The notes below the pieces were generated by a model. The model did no database searches. It saw only the letters and a list, made by a program, of their open reading frames with translations, and was not told where the DNA came from. From an uncultured Pelagibacteraceae bacterium (GTDB lineage: Bacteria > Pseudomonadota > Alphaproteobacteria > Pelagibacterales > Pelagibacteraceae), in contig CACDMX010000003.1 in NCBI GenBank assembly GCA_902554035.1, positions 62,001 to 126,000 on the forward strand: a DNA stretch of 64,000 bases, read 5' to 3'. Positions 8,467 to 17,456 of this stretch are shown in pieces; position 1 is the stretch's first letter, and every line of letters starts with the position of its first letter. A program made the translations under genes and the position numbers.

Positions 8467-9723
8467 CTAGTTTAAGATATTCTTGTTTGGAAAAATTGAA
8501 CTAAAACACTCAATTAATTCACCCTTTTTAAAAGAAGATTTGCCAGAACTTAAAAGTGCCCAAACATTTGATTTGACAAAAGATTTTATTCTGAAGGACT
8601 CTTGTCCAATTAAAATTTCAACTTCTAAAGTTCCATTATTAGTTGAGTTAAGTTTTGCTTTTAAAAATCTGGTGAAAGATTTTTTTTTTTTATAATTTTT
8701 TTTTAAAATGGCTTTAAATGGTTTTTCTTTTTTTATATTTAAAATATTTGAAAGGTAAGGATAAACAAAAAATCTAAAACATGCCGCAGAAGAAATTGGA
8801 TTGCCTGGTAACCCGAAGATTGATTTAGATTTATTTTTAAAATTTGCAAATAAAATTGGTTTACCTGGTCTTATAGCAACTCCTTTAAAAAAGCTATTCA
8901 ACTTAAACTTGTTTACAACATTTGGAATAAAATCAAACTTACCTGCTGAAACTGCGCCCGATGTAATTATTATATCAACCTTCGTGGTCAAAATCTTTTT
9001 TAATTTTTTTTCAAAATTTTTCTGATCATTATCTTTTAAGATACCACCATCAACAAAATTAAATAAAAAATTCTTTGATAAAGATTTTATATAGTAATTA
9101 TTCGAGTTTCTTACTTGCCAAGAATTTATTTTATCTTTTTCTGTTATTTCTTTTCCAGTAGAAAAAAATAATATATTTGGCTTTGACATAACTTTTATTT
9201 TTTTTATACCTAAACTTTTTAAAGCAAGAATATGAGAAGGTTGGATTAATTCACCTTTAGAAATAATTAATTCCTTTTTTTTAAAATCTGAACCTTTGAA
9301 TCTTATATGATTATTTTTTTTTACTCTTTTATTTATTAAAATATAATTTTTTTTTTCTGAATTTGGTTTAAATTTAATTTGCTCAATAGGTATAATTGTG
9401 TCAAAAGGTTTGGCAATCAATGCCCCAGTCATTACTTCGACTGTTTGAAATTTTTTCAATTTTTTTATTTTAGGATTATCTCCTGCTGCGATCGTTTTAA
9501 TTATTTTAAAATATTTTATTTTTTTTTTATTAAGGCCTAAAGTATCTTTAGAACAAATTGCATACCCATCTAAAGCGGTATTGTTATCTGAAGGTAGATT
9601 AATATTTGAATAAACGTTTTCAGCTGAAATTCTATTTAAAGATTCTATTGAACTTAAAATTTCAGTACTTATTTTTATTTTAGATTTTTCTAATATTTTT
9701 CTTGCTTTTATATATCCAATCAT
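8467..9723 (-). CDS. moeA: Molybdopterin molybdotransferase MoeA
   Basis: A 418-residue cytoplasmic enzyme that inserts molybdate into adenylylated molybdopterin. Seen in order: the N-terminal domain with LPSDNNTALDGYAI (the MoeA DGYA signature near residue 50), TVEVMTGALIAKPFDTIIP, the central MoCF-binding domain with SGAVSAGKFDFIP and FGLPGNPISS, and a C-terminal beta domain. The gene is extremely rich in A/T homopolymers (for example around 8680-8705), yet the frame is intact. It overlaps mobA by four bases and is part of a minus-strand pair that diverges from the formate dehydrogenase operon, its most likely client. Confidence 0.93.
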   Translation of the reverse strand: MIGYIKARKILEKSKIKISTEILSSIESLNRISAENVYSNINLPSDNNTALDGYAICSKDTLGLNKKKIKYFKIIKTIAAGDNPKIKKLKKFQTVEVMTGALIAKPFDTIIPIEQIKFKPNSEKKNYILINKRVKKNNHIRFKGSDFKKKELIISKGELIQPSHILALKSLGIKKIKVMSKPNILFFSTGKEITEKDKINSWQVRNSNNYYIKSLSKNFLFNFVDGGILKDNDQKNFEKKLKKILTTKVDIIITSGAVSAGKFDFIPNVVNKFKLNSFFKGVAIRPGKPILFANFKNKSKSIFGLPGNPISSAACFRFFVYPYLSNILNIKKEKPFKAILKKNYKKKKSFTRFLKAKLNSTNNGTLEVEILIGQESFRIKSFVKSNVWALLSSGKSSFKKGELIECFSSIFPNKNILN

Positions 9724-10340
9724 TTTTCAAATTTTTCTAATATTTTTTCTGCTTTAATTAAATCTTCTTTCGTATTTATGTTTAAAAAAGGATCAAATTC
9801 GTTAAATTTTATATTAATAGTTTTCACCCCAATTTTGTTTGACCACTCCTCTACTTTTCTAAAATTTTTTTTTACCAAATCATCTTCTAGTATATCCATT
9901 AATTCTACAGACCATAAACCAAATATGTTATGTCTTTTTTCATTTGATTTAATAAAATAAAGACGGCTTTGATTGTTCTTTATTTCCTCAAAATATTTTT
10001 CAACTATTGAATTATCAAAAAAAGGTGTGTCAGAGGGGAAAGTTGCTACCCACTTGTAATTCTTTTTTTTTTCTTTCACCCATTTCATCGCCGACAGTAC
10101 GCCGACTAATGGACCTAAGTTCCCCTCAATACAGTCAGGAATAATGTCTATATAGTCCATTTTTTTAATTTTAGGATTTTTGTTAGAAATTATTAAAATT
10201 TTTTGAAACTTTTCTCTTACTCTTTCTATAACATGCTCTAACAAACTTTTTGATCCAAGTTTTGCTAGATTTTTATCTTCTCCAAATCTTTTTGATTTCC
10301 CACCTGCTAGAATAACTGCTAAAATATTGTTATCATTCAT
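9720..10340 (-). CDS. mobA: Molybdenum cofactor guanylyltransferase MobA
   Basis: A 206-residue nucleotidyltransferase that attaches GMP to Mo-molybdopterin to make the bis-MGD form used by DMSO-reductase-family enzymes such as formate dehydrogenase. The N-terminal LAGGKSKRFGEDKNLAKLG is the GTP-binding signature, followed by PDCIEGNLGPLVGVLSAM and FPSDTPFF (metal-binding Asp). The start codon is 42 bases from the divergent Fe-S scaffold gene, so a shared promoter region is likely. The downstream moeA overlaps by four bases. Confidence 0.92.
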   Translation of the reverse strand: MNDNNILAVILAGGKSKRFGEDKNLAKLGSKSLLEHVIERVREKFQKILIISNKNPKIKKMDYIDIIPDCIEGNLGPLVGVLSAMKWVKEKKKNYKWVATFPSDTPFFDNSIVEKYFEEIKNNQSRLYFIKSNEKRHNIFGLWSVELMDILEDDLVKKNFRKVEEWSNKIGVKTINIKFNEFDPFLNINTKEDLIKAEKILEKFEK

Positions 10341-10382
10341 ATAACAAAATATAAAACATAAATCTTTTATTAAAAGAATTTA

Positions 10383-10781
10383 ATGGACCTAGAAATTTTA
10401 AAAATTGCTTCTTATACAGATAATAATAAAATTATTAAAGGTCATACTCATATATCTAAACAAAAAAACCCCTTATGTGGTGATGAAATGGAAATTTCTT
10501 TAAAAATAAAAGACGAAAAAATAATTGATTTTGGATATCAATGTAAATCATGCATTTATTGTCAGGCTGCCGTAAGTTTATTGTCAAGAAAATCTATTAA
10601 TAAACCGATTAAAAAAATAAAAGAAGTAATTGGCACTGCAATTTCATTTTTTGAAAAAAATAACAGCTCTTTTCAAAAAGAATGGGTAGAATTTAATAAG
10701 TTATTTGATAAAAAAAATCTACCAAGAAAGGAATGCTTGATGCTTCCTTTTAAAACACTTTTAAAAGCTTTAAAATCTTAA
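10383..10781 (+). CDS. IscU/NifU-like iron-sulfur scaffold protein
   Basis: A 132-residue protein of the NifU N-terminal/IscU family, which assembles Fe-S clusters on three cysteines. Visible ligand regions are NPLCGDEM (residues about 30-37), a CKSCIYC stretch where IscU has its second Cys, and RKECLMLPF near the C-terminus where the third Cys lies. It opens an operon that encodes an Fe-S-rich formate dehydrogenase, so a dedicated role in loading that enzyme is plausible. The extra cysteines around residue 57-61 are unlike housekeeping IscU. Its stop is immediately followed by the ATG of the next gene. Confidence 0.8.
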   Translation: MDLEILKIASYTDNNKIIKGHTHISKQKNPLCGDEMEISLKIKDEKIIDFGYQCKSCIYCQAAVSLLSRKSINKPIKKIKEVIGTAISFFEKNNSSFQKEWVEFNKLFDKKNLPRKECLMLPFKTLLKALKS

Positions 10782-11246
10782 ATGAATAAAAAGTTAATAA
10801 AACAATCAATATTCGCCACAATCTTTTCTACTATAACGATTGGTGTTTTAACTATACTTACATATAAAACAGAATATGGAGTTTTTTTAATAGCTTCTTT
10901 TGGATCCACGATGGTACTTTTATATGGCTATCCAGAAAGTCCGTTTGCTCAACCTAAAAATATTTTTTTTGGTCATTTGCTAACTGCTATTGTAGGAGTT
11001 TTTTTTTTAAATTTAATCCCACTGCCTTTATATATTTTAATTCCAATTTCTGTGGGCGTGGGTGTGGGGCTTATGATACTATTAAACGTAACCCATCCTC
11101 CTGCTGGGGGTAATCCAATAATTGTTATTATGGGAAGTGTTTCTTTAGATTATATAATTAGTCCAGTTATAACGGGTTCGGTAATAATTGTATTTTTTGG
11201 TTTAGTTTTAAATCGACTTATATTAAAAAAGAAATATCCTTCATAA
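10782..11246 (+). CDS. HPP-family membrane protein
   Basis: A 154-residue integral membrane protein with four to five hydrophobic helices and the family motif NVTHPPAGGNP (HPP) near residues 104-114, preceded by YGYPESPFAQP. The size matches the short bacterial HPP proteins. Some HPP proteins have been linked to nitrite transport in plastids. Here the gene is inserted between an Fe-S scaffold and fdhD with no intergenic bases on either side, so a role in formate or other small-anion passage is a reasonable but untested idea. Confidence 0.82.
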   Translation: MNKKLIKQSIFATIFSTITIGVLTILTYKTEYGVFLIASFGSTMVLLYGYPESPFAQPKNIFFGHLLTAIVGVFFLNLIPLPLYILIPISVGVGVGLMILLNVTHPPAGGNPIIVIMGSVSLDYIISPVITGSVIIVFFGLVLNRLILKKKYPS

Positions 11247-12089
11247 ATGGACATTAAGTATAAAGTTACAAAATTAAAAAATAATAACATTGAAGAGGTT
11301 AAAGACTCTGTTTCGGTTGAAGAACCTCTTGAAATGATTTTAAGATTTGAAACAAACGGCAAATGGAAAAATGAAAATATCTCAATAACAATGAGAACCC
11401 CAGGAAATGATGAGGATTTAATTTCTGGTTTTTTATTTAATGAGAGAATAATTGAAAATTTTTCAGATATAGAAAAAATTGAAAAACAAGGGGATGAAGT
11501 TGGTGATTACAATATACAAAATAAAATAATTGCTACAATTAAAAATACAAAAAATATTGATATAGGAAAATTAAAAAGAAACTTTATAACAAACTCCTCA
11601 TGTGGTGTGTGTGGAAAAACTTCGCTTGATACAGTTGAAATATTAAAAAATGATAAAATGAGTTTATCTTATCCAAAAATTAGTGAAAAAATTATTTTAA
11701 AATCACCGGAGCTTTTAGTGAGTAAACAGTCTGAATTTTCAAAAACTGGAGGAATACATGCTAGCTCTTTAATTACTGATCAAGGAGAGGTTTTGGCAAC
11801 GAGAGAGGATGTAGGTCGACACAATGCTTTAGATAAATTAATTGGTCACGTACATAAAAATAAACTTATTGATAATAGTTCTCAATTTATAGCTTGTTCA
11901 GGAAGATTAAATTTTGAGTTAGTTCAAAAAGCTTTAATGTCAAATATAGGATTAATGGCAGGTGTAGGTGCGCCCACAAGTCTCGCTATAGATCTAGCAA
12001 AACGCTTTGACATGACCTTGTTAGGTTTTGTAAAAAGTAATAGCTTTAATATTTATAGCAATAAAGAAAGAGTTATAATAAAAGCCTAA
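11247..12089 (+). CDS. fdhD: Formate dehydrogenase accessory sulfurtransferase FdhD
   Basis: A 280-residue protein that transfers sulfur from a cysteine desulfurase to the molybdenum cofactor before its insertion into formate dehydrogenase. The diagnostic CGVC pair is at residues 119-122 (NSSCGVCGK). Other conserved stretches are MRTPGNDEDLISGFLF, TGGIHAS, ATREDVGRHNALDKLIG and SGRLNFELVQKA. It abuts the HPP gene and precedes the catalytic subunits by five bases, in the position fdsC occupies in fds operons. Confidence 0.95.
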   Translation: MDIKYKVTKLKNNNIEEVKDSVSVEEPLEMILRFETNGKWKNENISITMRTPGNDEDLISGFLFNERIIENFSDIEKIEKQGDEVGDYNIQNKIIATIKNTKNIDIGKLKRNFITNSSCGVCGKTSLDTVEILKNDKMSLSYPKISEKIILKSPELLVSKQSEFSKTGGIHASSLITDQGEVLATREDVGRHNALDKLIGHVHKNKLIDNSSQFIACSGRLNFELVQKALMSNIGLMAGVGAPTSLAIDLAKRFDMTLLGFVKSNSFNIYSNKERVIIKA

Positions 12090-12094
12090 ATAAA

Positions 12095-13753
12095 ATGTCA
12101 AAAAATATAAGCAAATTATCAGGTAGAATAGGTTTAAAAGATAACCTTTTTCAGAAAATTTCTGAAAGATCATTAAATTCTAAAAATGGTGACGGCATGA
12201 AGGAATTAGCAGAAAAATATCATGTTGGTCTATCTACAATACACGGAGCTGAGAGTTTTTACGAATTTTTAAGACCTGAACATAGAGCAAAAAAAGCTTT
12301 TGTATGCAATGGTAGTGCGTGTATGTGCGCAGGTACACAAGAAGGTCTTAAAAAAAAGTTACAAGATAAACTCGGTAAAGACAAAGTTGGTGAAATGTTT
12401 TGTTTGGGTTATTGCTACGAAAACCACGCTTTTCACTACGACGGAGAAAATTATGCTGGAAATGATATTTCTAAAATAGATAAAATAGTCAAGGGTGAGG
12501 AAATTATTCAAGAAAAATTTACTTCTAAAAGTTTTGCTTCAACTAGTTTTTTAATGGATGATAAATTATCGGATCTTGAAAAATTTAAAAAAAATCTAAA
12601 TATTTTTATTAAAACTGATAAAAAAGAAATTATTTCATCTTTGTTGTCATCAAATTTAACTGGAAGAGGTGGTGCAGGTTTTCCAACTGGCATGAAATGG
12701 GATTTTTGTAGTAAAGCTAAATCTGATAAAAAATACGTAATTTGTAACGCAGACGAAGGAGACTCCGGAGCTTTTTCTGACAGATATTTACTAGAAGATC
12801 AACCTCTTAAGGTCATATTTGGAATGGTAATCTGTGGTTATGTAATTGGAGGAGATGAAGGAGTCCTTTATATTAGAGGAGAATATCCAAAGTCAATTGA
12901 AGCATTAAACGGATCTATTAATGCTTTAAAAGAAGAAGGATTGTTAGGTAAAAATATTCTTGGTACAAATTTTTCTTTTGACTTAAACATTTGTATCGGA
13001 CAAGGCGCATACATTTGTGGAGAAGAAACTGCTTTAATAGCTTCTATAGAGGGAAGAAGAGCAGAAGTAGATGTTAGACCTCCTTTTCCAGTAACAGAGG
13101 GACTTTATAAAAAACCAACTGTAGTTAACAATGTAGAAACTCTTGCTGCAGCAAGTGGAATTTTGTTAAATGGCGCTGAAAAATTTTCAGCAATTGGAAA
13201 TAAAAAATCTGCAGGTACAAAACTTGTTTGTTTAGATAGCTTTTTTAATAAACCTGGAGTTTATGAAATTGATATGGGAACACCTATGAAAAAAATTTTT
13301 TATGAAATTGGTGGAGGTTTAAAAGAACCAGTCAAAGCATTTCAAATTGGTGGGCCATTAGGTGGTGTAGTTCCAATTCAAGAAATTGACAATTTAAATT
13401 TAGATTTCCAAGAATTTACTAATGCTGGTTTTATGTTAGGACATGCGAGCGTGGTTAGTATTCCAAAAGAATTTAGTATGATTGATTATATACATCATCT
13501 GTTTGAGTTTTCAGCAGAAGAATCATGTGGAAAATGTTTTCCTGGAAGACTTGGATCGTATCGAGGCAAAGAAATGTTCGATCAAGTTAAAAATAAATCA
13601 GCTAAAATCCCTCTAAAATTGTTAAATGAACTACTTATTACGATGAAAAAAGGATGCTTGTGTGCTCTTTGTGGGGCTATACCTACGCCAATTATGAATA
13701 TCTTAAAATATTTTGGTGATGAATTGAAAGATGATATAGTAAAAGAAAATTAA
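12095..13753 (+). CDS. NAD-dependent formate dehydrogenase, fused gamma-beta subunit (NuoE-NuoF type)
   Basis: A 552-residue fusion. Residues 1 to about 130 are a NuoE/FdsG-like thioredoxin-fold domain with [2Fe-2S] ligands Cys71, Cys76, Cys103 and Cys107. The remainder is NuoF/FdsB-like: GRGGAGFPTGMKW (FMN/NADH binding), NADEGDSGAFSDR, GAYICGEETALI, RPPFPVTEGLYKKPTVVNN, and a C-terminal Fe-S region. In that region the usual CxxCxxC is altered: Cys478 and Cys481 are present but the third position is Gly484. Near the normal fourth ligand there are three cysteines instead of one (521, 523, 526). The subunit passes electrons from the Mo subunit to NAD+. It overlaps the catalytic subunit gene by one base. 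Confidence 0.9.
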   Translation: MSKNISKLSGRIGLKDNLFQKISERSLNSKNGDGMKELAEKYHVGLSTIHGAESFYEFLRPEHRAKKAFVCNGSACMCAGTQEGLKKKLQDKLGKDKVGEMFCLGYCYENHAFHYDGENYAGNDISKIDKIVKGEEIIQEKFTSKSFASTSFLMDDKLSDLEKFKKNLNIFIKTDKKEIISSLLSSNLTGRGGAGFPTGMKWDFCSKAKSDKKYVICNADEGDSGAFSDRYLLEDQPLKVIFGMVICGYVIGGDEGVLYIRGEYPKSIEALNGSINALKEEGLLGKNILGTNFSFDLNICIGQGAYICGEETALIASIEGRRAEVDVRPPFPVTEGLYKKPTVVNNVETLAAASGILLNGAEKFSAIGNKKSAGTKLVCLDSFFNKPGVYEIDMGTPMKKIFYEIGGGLKEPVKAFQIGGPLGGVVPIQEIDNLNLDFQEFTNAGFMLGHASVVSIPKEFSMIDYIHHLFEFSAEESCGKCFPGRLGSYRGKEMFDQVKNKSAKIPLKLLNELLITMKKGCLCALCGAIPTPIMNILKYFGDELKDDIVKEN

Positions 13754-16527
13754 TGAGCTCAGAAAAAAGAAAAATAGCATATATTGATGGAAAGCCATAC
13801 GAAATTGGTGAAAAACATACTTCTATATTAAAATTTGTTAAAAGTTACTTAGGTGAAAAAAAGGTCCCTACTTTATGTGATGATCCAAATCTTGCTCCTT
13901 ATGGTGCTTGTAGAGTTTGCTCTGTTGAAGTGGCATTAGAAAAAGATGGGCCTACCAAAGTAGTAGCTTCGTGTCATACTCCAGTTGGAGAAAATCAACA
14001 TATTTTCACTAATAATGAAGATCTCAAAAATTTAAGAAAAAACATTGTTGAATTAGTTATAACTGATCACCCAATGAATTGTGGAACATGTGAAGTTAAC
14101 AATAATTGTGAACTTCAAGATGTTGCCAATGATCTCGGAATAAAAGATCATAGATATAATAAACCTAAACAACACAAAGGTACCCCTAAAGACACTTCAC
14201 ATTCATACATGAGAATGAATTTAGATAACTGTATTAATTGTGGAAGATGTGTAAGAGCCTGCGATGAGATACAAGGGTCTTTCGTGTTAACAATGAGTGG
14301 AAGAGGATTTGAGTCAAGAATTACCACAGATAATGATATGTTGTTTGGAGATTCTTCTTGCGTATCTTGTGGTGCATGTGCACACACTTGCCCAACAGAT
14401 GCAATATCTGATGTTTTTGCATCTAAGTCTGCAAAATACGATAAAAAAGTAAGAACTACATGTTCATATTGTGGAGTTGGTTGTAATTTAGAAACATCTG
14501 TCAAAGATGGAAAAGTAGTTTCAATTGATACTCCAAAAGAAACTGAAGTTAATGCTGGACATACATGTGTCAAAGGTAGATATGCGTTTGGATTTTATGA
14601 TCATCCTGACAGATTAAGAAGTCCACTAATAAAGAGAAATGGTAAATTTGAAAAAGCTTCTTGGGATGAAGCTTATGAATTCATAAAAAATAAATTAGAT
14701 AAAATTAAAAAAGATAATGGTCCAGATGCTATTGCGGGAATATCATCAGCTAGATGTACTAATGAAGAAAACTATGTTTTCCAAAAAATGATTAGAGCAG
14801 TAGTGGGTACAAATAACATTGATTGCTGTGCAAGAATTTGTCATTCTCCAACAGCTTGGGGTATGCAGCAAACATTCGGAACAGGTGCTGCAACTAATTC
14901 AACAGAGGATATTTATTTTGCAGATTTATTTTTAGTTATAGGGGCTAACCCAACTAACGCACATCCAGTTACAGGAGCAAAAATAAAACAACAAGTTATG
15001 AAAGGTAAAAAGTTAATAGTGCTTGACCCTGTTGAAACAGAGTTAGCAAAACTAGCAGATTACCATATTAGATTAAGACCAGGAACAAATGTAGCTGTTC
15101 TAAACATGATGTTATATTTTATTGTAAAATCAAAACTATATAAAAAAGAATTCATCGACAATAGAACTGAAGGTTTTGATAAATTTTTTGAACATATTAA
15201 TAGTTTGAATATTGACCAATTGGCAAAAGTTGCAGGTGTAGATAAACAATTTGTTAAGGAGGCTGCTATAGCATATGCCTCAGCTAAAAATTCAATGGAG
15301 TTTCATGGTTTAGGAGTAACTGAACATGAACAGGGATCTAAGACTGTAATGTTGATCGCTGACCTTGCAATGATTACAGGTAATATAGGTAGAAGAGGAG
15401 TTGGTGTTAATCCTTTAAGAGGACAAAACAATGTTCAAGGTGCTGCTGATATGGGATGTCAGCCTCATCAAGGCGCTGGATACTTTCCTGTCGCTGAGCA
15501 AAAGATACAAGATTTTTATACTCAAAAATATGGAGTAATTCATCCAACAAAAGCAGGTTTGAAAATTCCTGAAATGTTTGATGCTGCTATCAACAATGAG
15601 TTAAAAGGTCTTTGGATTATTGGAGAGGATATTGTTCAAACAGATCCCAACAGTAATCATGTAATACAGGCAATGAAAGCTCTTGATTTATTGGTCGTTC
15701 AAGAAATTTTTATGAGTGAAACAGCTAAGTATGCTGATGTCGTACTTCCAGGAACTACTTTTTTAGAAAAAGATGGAACTTTTACAAATACTGAAAGAAG
15801 AGTTCAAAGAGTTAATAAGGCAGCAGAACCTCTGCCTGGAACAAAACCGGATGGTGTTATAGTTACTGAAATGATGCAAAAACTTGGTTTTGATCAAAAA
15901 ATTTATGATGCTGACGAAGTTTTAGCAGAAATTGCAGATATTGTGCCTTTCTTTAAAGGTATTACGAGAGAAAGACTAGGCAAGTTTGGATTACAGTGGC
16001 CTGTAAAAGAGGATGGAACCGACACAAAAATACTTCATGAAAAAGAATTTAAACTGGGCAAAGGAAGACTAAAATACTTTGACTGGAAGGAAAGTACAGA
16101 GATAGAAAAAAATAAAGACGAATACCCGTTAATATTAACAACTAGTAGAGTGTTACAACACTACAATGCAGCTACAATGACTAGAAGAACAAATAATATA
16201 GATATGGTAGATGAAGATATACTATTGGTTCATCCAAAAGATGCAAAATACAGAGAATTAAATACTGGGGATATTGCAAGATTATATTCTGGCAGAGGAG
16301 AAGTTGCTTTAAAGGTTGAAGTTAATGATAAAGTAAAAGAAGGTGTTGTGTTCACTACTTTCCACTTCCCTGAACATATGGTTAATATGGTAACTGGACA
16401 TGGAAAAGATGAGGAAACGCAGTGTGCAGAATATAAAGTTTCATCTGTAGAAGTTCAAAAAATTTCTAACCAATTCAAGACAAATCACTATTCTGAAGAA
16501 AATACTGTAGAAATCAAATCTACTTAA
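13753..16527 (+). CDS. Formate dehydrogenase catalytic alpha subunit (molybdenum, NAD-linked)
   Basis: A 924-residue FdsA-type enzyme that oxidises formate to CO2. Order of domains: N-terminal [2Fe-2S] ferredoxin domain (CDDPNLAPYGACRVC), the His/Cys [4Fe-4S] stretch HPMNCGTCEVNNNCELQ, two ferredoxin [4Fe-4S] sites (CINCGRCVRAC; CVSCGACAHTC), a further [4Fe-4S] motif CSYCGVGC, then the bis-MGD domain. The molybdenum ligand is Cys363 in ARICHSPT with the catalytic His364, so this is a cysteine and not a selenocysteine enzyme. The C-terminal molydopterin-binding domain ends with VVFTTFHFPEH. In SAR11 such an enzyme would supply NADH from C1 oxidation. No FdsD small subunit follows. Confidence 0.95.
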   Translation: MSSEKRKIAYIDGKPYEIGEKHTSILKFVKSYLGEKKVPTLCDDPNLAPYGACRVCSVEVALEKDGPTKVVASCHTPVGENQHIFTNNEDLKNLRKNIVELVITDHPMNCGTCEVNNNCELQDVANDLGIKDHRYNKPKQHKGTPKDTSHSYMRMNLDNCINCGRCVRACDEIQGSFVLTMSGRGFESRITTDNDMLFGDSSCVSCGACAHTCPTDAISDVFASKSAKYDKKVRTTCSYCGVGCNLETSVKDGKVVSIDTPKETEVNAGHTCVKGRYAFGFYDHPDRLRSPLIKRNGKFEKASWDEAYEFIKNKLDKIKKDNGPDAIAGISSARCTNEENYVFQKMIRAVVGTNNIDCCARICHSPTAWGMQQTFGTGAATNSTEDIYFADLFLVIGANPTNAHPVTGAKIKQQVMKGKKLIVLDPVETELAKLADYHIRLRPGTNVAVLNMMLYFIVKSKLYKKEFIDNRTEGFDKFFEHINSLNIDQLAKVAGVDKQFVKEAAIAYASAKNSMEFHGLGVTEHEQGSKTVMLIADLAMITGNIGRRGVGVNPLRGQNNVQGAADMGCQPHQGAGYFPVAEQKIQDFYTQKYGVIHPTKAGLKIPEMFDAAINNELKGLWIIGEDIVQTDPNSNHVIQAMKALDLLVVQEIFMSETAKYADVVLPGTTFLEKDGTFTNTERRVQRVNKAAEPLPGTKPDGVIVTEMMQKLGFDQKIYDADEVLAEIADIVPFFKGITRERLGKFGLQWPVKEDGTDTKILHEKEFKLGKGRLKYFDWKESTEIEKNKDEYPLILTTSRVLQHYNAATMTRRTNNIDMVDEDILLVHPKDAKYRELNTGDIARLYSGRGEVALKVEVNDKVKEGVVFTTFHFPEHMVNMVTGHGKDEETQCAEYKVSSVEVQKISNQFKTNHYSEENTVEIKST

Positions 16528-16539
16528 ATTTTCAAATAA

Positions 16540-16713
16540 ATGGTGGAGTTAGTAAGAAAATTCTATAAACCTTTTATAATAACTTATATACTTTTAAGCG
16601 TAGGTATAAGTTTTTATCCATCATTTGATTTTTATTCATTTAAAGGACAGGTTATTCTTTTTAGTGTATCAATCATAAATGGATTAATGGGAATATTTGT
16701 AAAAAAGTATTAG
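16540..16713 (+). CDS. Small membrane protein (57 aa)
   Basis: A short ORF from ATG 16540 to TAG 16711-16713. After a basic start (MVELVRKFYK) it has two hydrophobic stretches, FIITYILLSVGISFY and QVILFSVSIINGLMGIFV, separated by a short hydrophilic loop, and it ends KKY, as expected for a two-helix membrane protein with both ends inside. It sits 12 bases after the formate dehydrogenase gene and four bases before the next gene, filling the gap exactly. It does not look like the soluble FdsD subunit. Function unknown, and the call rests on position and hydrophobic pattern only. Confidence 0.5.
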   Translation: MVELVRKFYKPFIITYILLSVGISFYPSFDFYSFKGQVILFSVSIINGLMGIFVKKY

Positions 16714-16717
16714 TAAA

Positions 16718-17455
16718 ATGAAAATATTTAAAACTGTAATTATATTTTTTATTTTAATTTCTTGGGCAAGTGCAAATACTATTTATAACCTTATAAAAAT
16801 TCCTAATTTAGAAATTTATAGTATAAACTCTCCTACAGGTATTAAATATCTTAAACCGTACAAAGCATTTCAGGTTGGGATAAGAAATAACAATGTAAGT
16901 TGTTTTGATGTAAAAGATGGCAATATAGACAAAATTTTTCCTTTAATAGATAAAAACTTTAAGAAGTATGATGAAACTTTTCTTAAAAAAATAAATTTAA
17001 AATATGTTGTTCTTTGTGAAAATTTAAGTGTAGCTGGTATTGGTGCGGCTGGCGTCCCAAATTATTTAATGAAAACTTTAATATTAGATATAAATTTTGA
17101 AAAAGAATATTTTGAAAGAGTTTTACATCATGAGATTTTTCATATTATTAATGATAATTTTAAAGAATTGTTTGAAGAGAAAGAATGGATAAATTTTAAT
17201 AATAAAGATTTTAAATATGCAGAATGTTCTACGTGCTCAGATAAATTAGGTTTATCACTATTTGAAAAAACAAATGGTTTTCTTACAGAATATTCAATGA
17301 CAACTCCATCTGAAGATATGGCAGAAATATATTCTTTTATGATGACAGATAAAAAATTATTAAAAAATGTTATTAATAAAGATTCAATTTTAGAAAATAA
17401 AGTATCTTATTTAAAAAAAAAACTAATGCTAATTGATGGAAATTTGAAGTTTTAG
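16718..17455 (+). CDS. Secreted putative zinc metallopeptidase (HExxH protein)
   Basis: A 245-residue protein with an N-terminal signal peptide (hydrophobic FKTVIIFFILISWASA, probable cleavage after SWASA near residue 19). A HEIFH zinc-binding motif lies at about residues 139-143 (LHHEIFHII), and SEDMAEIYSFMM about 60 residues later offers a Glu as third ligand in the gluzincin manner. A CSTC pair lies between them. I cannot assign a named family. It probably acts in the periplasm. The stop is one base before the ATG of the membrane-anchored cyclophilin, so the two may share a role in envelope protein maintenance, which is inference. Confidence 0.6.
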   Translation: MKIFKTVIIFFILISWASANTIYNLIKIPNLEIYSINSPTGIKYLKPYKAFQVGIRNNNVSCFDVKDGNIDKIFPLIDKNFKKYDETFLKKINLKYVVLCENLSVAGIGAAGVPNYLMKTLILDINFEKEYFERVLHHEIFHIINDNFKELFEEKEWINFNNKDFKYAECSTCSDKLGLSLFEKTNGFLTEYSMTTPSEDMAEIYSFMMTDKKLLKNVINKDSILENKVSYLKKKLMLIDGNLKF

Positions 17456-17456
17456 A

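Noticed and set aside
8680-8705. Homopolymer T runs in moeA as a frameshift
   Set aside because: The MoeA frame is continuous across the runs with conserved domains on both sides.
14148-14573. A 141-residue open frame on the minus strand inside fdsA
   Set aside because: It is fully covered by the catalytic subunit with intact Fe-S motifs, and its protein is Pro/Ser/Leu-rich without domain character. Antisense shadow.
14821-14860. Selenocysteine at the formate dehydrogenase active site
   Set aside because: The codon at the molybdenum-ligand position is TGT (Cys363). No in-frame TGA is present.
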